9,875 bases of DNA, taken from assembly GCA_041605955.1 (NCBI GenBank), contig JBFIXI010000102.1, positions 1 through 9,875 of the forward strand. The letters are read 5' to 3'. Below, one piece after another: positions 6,911-9,875 of this stretch. Below the pieces are notes generated by a model. That model did no database searches. It saw only the letters and a program-made list of their open reading frames with translations, and was not told where the DNA came from. Numbering within the stretch: the first letter of the stretch is position 1; the number at the start of each line of letters is the position of its first letter. The DNA is from JAHEJX01 sp041605955. Its GTDB lineage: Bacteria; Actinomycetota; Acidimicrobiia; Spongiisociales; UBA5794. Made by a program: the position numbers and the translations under genes.

Positions 6911-6928
6911 TATGCAGGGTCTTGTCAT
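6899..6928 (-). promoter_or_regulatory. Candidate promoter of the pilus operon
   Basis: On the minus strand, ATGACA (6923-6928; 5 of 6 to the -35 consensus) is followed by 18 nt and TACTAT (6899-6904; TAnnnT type). The predicted start is near 6892. The -10 hexamer is identical to that of the internal flp promoter, and both -35 boxes contain TGACA. Confidence 0.45.
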
Positions 6929-6935
6929 ATAGGAT
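6907..6935 (+). promoter_or_regulatory. Candidate promoter of the HTH gene
   Basis: TTGCTA (6907-6912) and TAGGAT (6930-6935) are separated by 17 nt. Each matches its consensus at 4 of 6 positions, including TTG and TAnnnT. The predicted start near 6942 leaves a leader of about 10 nt containing GATGAGG. It overlaps the minus-strand operon promoter, so the two probably compete. Confidence 0.4.
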
Positions 6936-6951
6936 CGCGCCAGATGAGGCA

Positions 6952-7185
6952 ATGACTACGCCGACCGAATTCCCGCCGATTCTCGACACCGCCATGGCAG
7001 CCGAGCTGCTGAGCATGAATGTCGACGTGGTGCGGCGGATGGCCCGTGACGGCGAGCTGCCCGCCTACCGGCTTCCCGGCGCCCGGGCATTCCGGTTCTT
7101 CCGTGACGAGCTGATGGATTACGTGCGCAGCTTCCCGGTCCACGAGAAGCCGGCGGCCGACGAGGACCTCACCCCCACCTCCTAG
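6952..7185 (+). CDS. Excisionase/MerR-type small HTH DNA-binding protein
   Basis: 77 aa. Residues 10-60 match the HTH_17/excisionase-type winged-helix pattern: ILDTAMAAELLSMNVDVVRR for the helix-turn-helix, ARDGELPAYRLPGARAFRF for the turn and wing, and RDELMDYVRS for the closing helix. The acidic C-terminal tail is probably disordered. Such proteins in actinomycetes include small transcription factors as well as phage excisionases; nothing else here looks phage-derived, so a transcription factor is more likely. The frame is open far upstream, but the ATG at 6952 begins the recognisable domain and has GAGG very close (2 nt), so the ribosome site is poor or initiation is near-leaderless. It is divergent from the pilus operon and shares its control region, which suggests regulation of that operon or of itself. 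Confidence 0.8.
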   Translation: MTTPTEFPPILDTAMAAELLSMNVDVVRRMARDGELPAYRLPGARAFRFFRDELMDYVRSFPVHEKPAADEDLTPTS

Positions 7186-7188
7186 GCA

Positions 7189-7722
7189 CTAGACCCTGCG
7201 CACCCAGGCGATCTGCGCCAGCTGCAGCACCCACTCGGTGTCGGTGCGTTCGCGGACGATGACGTGGTCTTTGCCGACGGCGGCGATCGATCCGCTCACC
7301 CCGATGCCGTGGTCGGGAGCCCACACTTCGATGTCGGAACCGGCCATCTCGTGCTCGAGCAGCCGGGCGCGGAGGGTGTCTGACCCCGCACGAGAGCCGG
7401 ACCCGCCGGACGTGCTTCGCTCGTCGATGCGCAGCGCCACCCCCGCTGTGAGGTGAACGTCGACCCCGCCGGCCGCAGTCTCGAGCGAGGCGATGTGACC
7501 GCGGGCATAGCTCAGGCGCCCTCGCAGGGACCGCTCACCGGCGATGACGGTGACGATGTCGCCCCGGCTGAGCAGCTCGGTGGCCAGGTCGGCCATCGTC
7601 CGGCGCCTGTCCTCGACGGCGGCGGCGAACTGCTCGACCATCTCGGCCTCCTGCCGCATCTCGTGGCCCACCCGTTCCCGCAGCTCCCGTCCCAGCTCGT
7701 CGAGTGGATCGCCGCCGTCCAT
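7189..7722 (-). CDS. Hypothetical coiled-coil protein with small beta-barrel (LSm/SH3-like) repeats
   Basis: 177 aa from the ATG at 7720-7722; the frame also allows GTG at 7728. Residues 5-50 form a charged amphipathic helix rich in Glu, Arg and Leu (DELGRELRERVGHEM, EDRRRTMADLATEL). Two similar beta-rich units follow: residues 53-100 (GDIVTVIAGERSLRGRLSYA, then HIASLETAAGGVDVHL) and 129-177 (SDIEVWAPDHGIGVSGSIAA, then GKDHVIVRERTDTEWVLQL). Both follow a pattern in which a G[R/S]-type strand precedes a buried strand and an interaction strand, as in small Sm-like or SH3-like barrels. A Gly/Ser-rich linker (about 102-114) separates them. I do not recognise a named family, and no function should be assigned. 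There is no ribosome site; TATGGT 6 nt before the ATG suggests leaderless expression. It ends 3 bp from the end of the convergent HTH gene. Confidence 0.72.
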   Translation of the reverse strand: MDGGDPLDELGRELRERVGHEMRQEAEMVEQFAAAVEDRRRTMADLATELLSRGDIVTVIAGERSLRGRLSYARGHIASLETAAGGVDVHLTAGVALRIDERSTSGGSGSRAGSDTLRARLLEHEMAGSDIEVWAPDHGIGVSGSIAAVGKDHVIVRERTDTEWVLQLAQIAWVRRV

Positions 7723-7728
7723 CTGCAC

Positions 7729-7734
7729 ACCATA
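7729..7734 (-). promoter_or_regulatory. -10 box implying a leaderless start for the 7189-7722 gene
   Basis: TATGGT on the minus strand fits the TAnnnT -10 pattern and ends 6 nt before the ATG at 7722, so transcription would begin at or next to the A of ATG. No ribosome site precedes this ATG or the alternative GTG. The -35 region (AGGCAG at 17 nt) is poor. Confidence 0.35.
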
Positions 7735-7805
7735 TCGGCCGTTGCTGGGCGCTGCCTAGAGAGTCGGATTACCGCCGCCGGCCGTCCCGGTAGTGCGCCG
7801 ACGCG

Positions 7806-7834
7806 GGAAGCCGCCCCCAGGAGGGGCAGCTTCC
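7806..7834 (-). terminator. Strong hairpin behind the propeller gene
   Basis: On the minus strand, GGAAGCTGCCCC pairs with GGGGCGGCTTCC around a 5-nt loop (TCCTG). This is an unbroken 12-bp stem in which one pair is G-U. On the plus strand that pair is an A-C mismatch, so the structure favours the minus-strand transcript. It begins 28 nt past the stop of the 7863-9281 gene. There is no U-run after it, as is common for actinobacterial terminators; it could instead be a 3'-end protective hairpin. Confidence 0.5.
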
Positions 7835-7841
7835 ACGAGAC
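7826..7841 (+). repeat. 16-bp direct repeat, left copy
   Basis: GCAGCTTCCACGAGAC, identical to 9482-9497. It overlaps one arm of the hairpin at 7806-7834 and lies 22 bp outside the stop codon of the propeller gene. Confidence 0.6.
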
Positions 7842-7862
7842 GGCGAAGGAGCGCGAATCCGG

Positions 7863-9281
7863 TCAGGTTGACTTGGTGGCGTACGACCAGGCCTTGCGAT
7901 ACTTGTAGATCGCCCTCTGCGGGTTGTCGCCGGCCCACTCCGCGGCTGCCTCGGCCATTGCTTCGGCGGCTTTCGCGAGGTACCTCGGATTCCCACCGGC
8001 CGCCGTGGCATCGTCGATCGCCTTCTGGGCGAGCAGCTCGTCGGCGAACACCAACGCTGCGACCACGTCCTGGGCCTCCGGGATCGCGATGGTCACCTTC
8101 TTGGTCAGCTCCGTGACGGCGTGGCGCTCCTCATCGAAGACCTGCTTGCCGTGCTTCGGATCTAGGGTGCTGTCGTCGACCCAGTACTCGGGCGTCAGGC
8201 TGTCCTCGATCGAACCGATCGCCTTCTCGATCTTCTGATCGGCCTGCGGGTCGCCGGTCGGCAGGAGCGCCTGCAGCTTGGCGACTGAGTCCTCCTTGAT
8301 GCTGCGCGGTGTCTCGGTCGACGCCGGCGGCGCGAAACCTTCGACGCGAACTACCTGATCGGCGCCGGTCCCAAAGGTCGAGAAGAGCAAGTCGCCAGTG
8401 ACCGGATCGATCGCCGCGCCCTCGGCTCCACTCAGGCCTCCGATGAAGACTGTTCGCGTTGCGGGGATCGGGTCTCCATTGGCATCGATCTCATACGCGG
8501 CCACGTTGCCGGCGGCAAACTCGGCCACCAGAAGCTGCAAACCCAAGCCATCGAAGACGGGGGAGCCGGGTGGCACATACGCGACACCCTCCAATCCGGC
8601 GAAGCCGGCGCCGGCCGGGATATTGGTGTGCTTGGTGGCACCGGTGACATCGAAGAACCCGGTTCCGTCCGGCTGAATGTCCACCGTGTACCACGAGTCA
8701 TCTCCGTAGCCCGCCAGCTTGAGCTGTCCGGCACCCGGAAACCCGTCCGGCACGAACATCAGGCCGCCCGGCCCCCGCCCGGATGCTCCCGTTCCGATTC
8801 CGAAGGGAACCAGATCGATGACCTTCTCGGTGGCGGAAACGCCTGGCTTTATCTGTCCGATCTCGTCCACCGGCCACCGGGCGAGGAACAGGACCCCGTC
8901 GGGCCCGTACACCACACCGCCGTCGTTGAAAGCACCGGCGCCGGGTACGAGGACTTCTGCGGTCCCGACGAATCCGGTGATGTGATCCTCGGAATCCCGT
9001 GTGACCTCGATCTGGTAGATCAGGCCGCTCGAGGAGTTGGCGGCGCCTCCGATCAGGATGACATTGGGATTGTCATGGAGGAAGGTCAACCCTCCGTAAG
9101 GGTTCGGCAATCCGGGGACGGGACCCAGACCCGCGAGAGTGTACGAGGCGTCGAACGGCGGCTGGATTGTGCCGATGCTTTGCGCAGAGGCCGGAGCAAG
9201 CGCCGGGCCACTCACCAACATCGCCACCAGCAACACGGCGACTTGCGCCGCCCGGGCGCGGGATACCAAAGCACTGACCAT
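7863..9281 (-). CDS. Secreted beta-propeller protein with a helical C-terminal domain
   Basis: 472 aa. The signal peptide (1-33) has basic residues (SRARAAQ), the core VAVLLVAMLVSG and a cleavage site PASA-Q. Residues about 40-315 are beta-rich with propeller-like blade repeats: YGGLTFLHDN, DGGVVYGPDGVLFLARWP, GGLMFVPDGFPGAGQL, LEGVAYVPPGSPVF, GAEGAAIDPVTGDLLFSTFG. This resembles NHL/SMP-30-type or lyase-like propellers, though no catalytic set is evident. After a linker with Pro/Thr (about 315-325) comes a helical domain of about 145 residues with WVDDSTLDPKHG, VFDEERHAV and a tail IYKYRKAWSYA, a domain I have seen at the C-terminus of assorted secreted proteins. There is no LPXTG or C-terminal membrane helix, so it is probably released or held noncovalently. 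A TTG one codon upstream (9284) has better spacing from AAAGG and may be the real start. The substrate is unknown. Confidence 0.78.
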   Translation of the reverse strand: MVSALVSRARAAQVAVLLVAMLVSGPALAPASAQSIGTIQPPFDASYTLAGLGPVPGLPNPYGGLTFLHDNPNVILIGGAANSSSGLIYQIEVTRDSEDHITGFVGTAEVLVPGAGAFNDGGVVYGPDGVLFLARWPVDEIGQIKPGVSATEKVIDLVPFGIGTGASGRGPGGLMFVPDGFPGAGQLKLAGYGDDSWYTVDIQPDGTGFFDVTGATKHTNIPAGAGFAGLEGVAYVPPGSPVFDGLGLQLLVAEFAAGNVAAYEIDANGDPIPATRTVFIGGLSGAEGAAIDPVTGDLLFSTFGTGADQVVRVEGFAPPASTETPRSIKEDSVAKLQALLPTGDPQADQKIEKAIGSIEDSLTPEYWVDDSTLDPKHGKQVFDEERHAVTELTKKVTIAIPEAQDVVAALVFADELLAQKAIDDATAAGGNPRYLAKAAEAMAEAAAEWAGDNPQRAIYKYRKAWSYATKST

Positions 9282-9562
9282 CAAACACCAGCCTTTCCAT
9301 CACTAGACGTGGTTGAACGTGTGCGAAACGTAGCCACCACCGCGACCGCCGTCTATGAGTATTCTTTCGCGTTCTCAGGCGCCAGCCCGTGTGCCTACCG
9401 GAGACTCACCACCCCGCCGCGTCAGTCCGGGAGGGATGGCCGCGTGAACGAACGACGGTACAACCTCTGCGGCAGTTGGCAGCAGCTTCCACGAGACTAC
9501 GGGTGAGGTTGAAAACGTATGGGCGAAGATCGCAACCCGGCCCAGCATCGTGGGGGCACCCA
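9282..9562. other. Divergent intergenic region between the propeller and membrane-protein genes
   Basis: About 280 bp between divergent genes. It contains GGAAAGG (minus strand) as ribosome site for the propeller gene, the right copy of the 16-bp repeat, and no convincing -35/-10 pair. Open frames crossing it on either strand show no recognisable protein. I recognise no riboswitch. Confidence 0.4.
9482..9497 (+). repeat. 16-bp direct repeat, right copy
   Basis: Identical to 7826-7841 and in the same orientation, 1656 bp apart. Just to its right CGGGTGAGGTTGA (9501-9513) also resembles CCGGTCAGGTTGA (7859-7871; 11 of 13), which lies to the right of the left copy and covers the propeller gene's stop codon. 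The gaps between the two blocks differ (3 against 17 nt). Confidence 0.6.
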
Positions 9563-9606
9563 TTGACGGCCCGTCGCCGCTCTCGAGTTCGGTTTCCGAT
9601 GTTGGG
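9541..9606 (+). other. Cloverleaf-like foldable stretch over a gene start
   Basis: CCCAGCA (9541-9547) can pair with TGTTGGG (9600-9606) in a 7-bp helix with one G-U pair. Inside lie three small hairpins: TGGG-GGCA-CCCA (9551-9562), GACG-GCC-CGTC (9565-9575) and TCGG-TTT-CCGA (9589-9599). It is not a tRNA: loops are 3-4 nt and there is no proper T-loop or anticodon loop. All the possible start codons of the downstream gene lie in or next to it. It may be chance in GC-rich DNA. Confidence 0.2.
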
Positions 9607-9856
9607 GGACATGGCGCTCGCCGGCATCACCGGCCTACTGCTGGGGTCCGCGATCAGCTTTGTTGTTGTGCGTGGCTTCTGGCCTCCGGCGGGCGTGCTC
9701 GGAAGTCTCCTACTTGGGATCCACCTTGTGGCGATCGGCCTCGGACAGACCGTACGGGTGACTCGGAAGAGGCGAACCGATCTTGCACGGATCGCGGCGA
9801 TCTACGGCGCGGCGGTCCTGGTCGGCCTCCTGGCAGCCCTCGTTGTGCTGGCGTAG
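9563..9856 (+). CDS. Small three-helix membrane protein, unknown function
   Basis: 97 aa if it starts at TTG 9563-9565, which has GGGGG 6 nt upstream; 85 aa from ATG 9599 or 81 aa from ATG 9611. Three membrane helices are clear: MALAGITGLLLGSAISFVVV, VLGSLLLGIHLVAIGLGQTV and IAAIYGAAVLVGLLAALVVL. The loop between helices 2 and 3 (TRKRRTDLAR) is strongly positive and so should be cytosolic, which puts the N-terminus inside. The TTG start adds TARRRSRVRF, in keeping with a positive-inside N-terminus; neither ATG has a well-placed ribosome site. I do not recognise a family. The gene ends 19 bp from the window edge, so any operon partner is not visible. The start is uncertain; that the frame is coding is fairly sure. 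Confidence 0.6.
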   Translation: MTARRRSRVRFPMLGDMALAGITGLLLGSAISFVVVRGFWPPAGVLGSLLLGIHLVAIGLGQTVRVTRKRRTDLARIAAIYGAAVLVGLLAALVVLA

Positions 9857-9875
9857 CGGCGCCTCACCGCCGGCT

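Noticed and set aside
8628..9506. 292-codon plus-strand frame opposite the propeller gene
   Set aside because: Antisense to the signal peptide and blades of a convincing secreted protein; the composition is unlike a real protein.
9285..9530. Possible riboswitch upstream of the propeller gene (c-di-AMP or TPP-like pieces such as CCTGAGA and GGGGTGGTGAG)
   Set aside because: Only isolated short pieces match; the conserved cores and order of those classes are absent.
9576..9606. Possible tRNA 3' part: the frame reads RRSRVRFP, typical of translated tRNA T-arms
   Set aside because: The T-stem does not pair, the loop lacks the conserved A, there is no CCA or acceptable anticodon arm, and the whole fold is only 66 nt. 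The peptide resemblance is explained by arginine-rich coding.
1..9875. CRISPR array, insertion sequence or prophage
   Set aside because: No regularly spaced repeats, transposase, integrase or phage structural gene was seen. The excisionase-like HTH gene has no phage neighbours.

Overview
This window reads as GC-rich chromosomal DNA from a Gram-positive (monoderm) actinomycete-type bacterium. The reasons are strong G/C third positions, frequent GTG/TTG start possibilities, TAnnnT-type -10 boxes, and a Tad/Flp pilus cluster in the actinobacterial arrangement with no secretin or other outer-membrane part. The species cannot be told from the sequence; an uncultured Actinomycetota (Acidimicrobiia-like) lineage is my guess.

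Layout. Positions 1-174 hold the 3' end of an unrecognised plus-strand gene. Positions 264-6789 hold nine minus-strand genes, in transcription order: CpaB/RcpC-like SAF protein, TadZ/CpaE-like protein, TadA/CpaF ATPase, TadB, TadC, Flp pilin, two TadE-like pseudopilins, and a short TadG-like protein. Six of the eight junctions are 4-base ATGA or GTGA stop/start overlaps, so translation is almost certainly coupled. The exceptions are the gaps on either side of the pilin gene. The gap before it carries a good promoter (CTGACA-N17-TACTAT) and a strong ribosome site, so pilin and pseudopilins can be made in excess of the assembly machine.

The 162-bp divergent region at 6790-6951 carries face-to-face overlapping promoters around a GCAAT-N5-ATTGC dyad. 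It also encodes a leader of about 100 nt with several hairpins ahead of the pilus operon. On its other side is a small excisionase/MerR-type HTH gene (6952-7185), a candidate regulator of the pilus operon. This gene meets, tail to tail with 3 bp between, a gene for a coiled-coil plus small-beta-barrel protein (7189-7722) that looks leaderless.

Positions 7863-9281 encode a secreted beta-propeller protein with a separate helical C-terminal domain. A strong hairpin lies behind it, and a 16-bp exact direct repeat (7826-7841 and 9482-9497) flanks it. The right edge carries a small three-helix membrane protein on the plus strand, with a cloverleaf-like foldable stretch over its start region.

How the genes work together: TadA supplies ATP-driven force to the TadB/TadC inner-membrane platform. 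TadZ probably localises the machine, and the SAF protein is probably an extracytoplasmic assembly factor. Flp is the fibre subunit, and the TadE/TadG proteins are minor pilins or pseudopilins. The prepilin peptidase (TadV/CpaA) they would need is not in this window. Most notable points: the TadZ-like protein has lost both Walker A lysines, the pilin gene has its own promoter, and the propeller gene sits between direct repeats.
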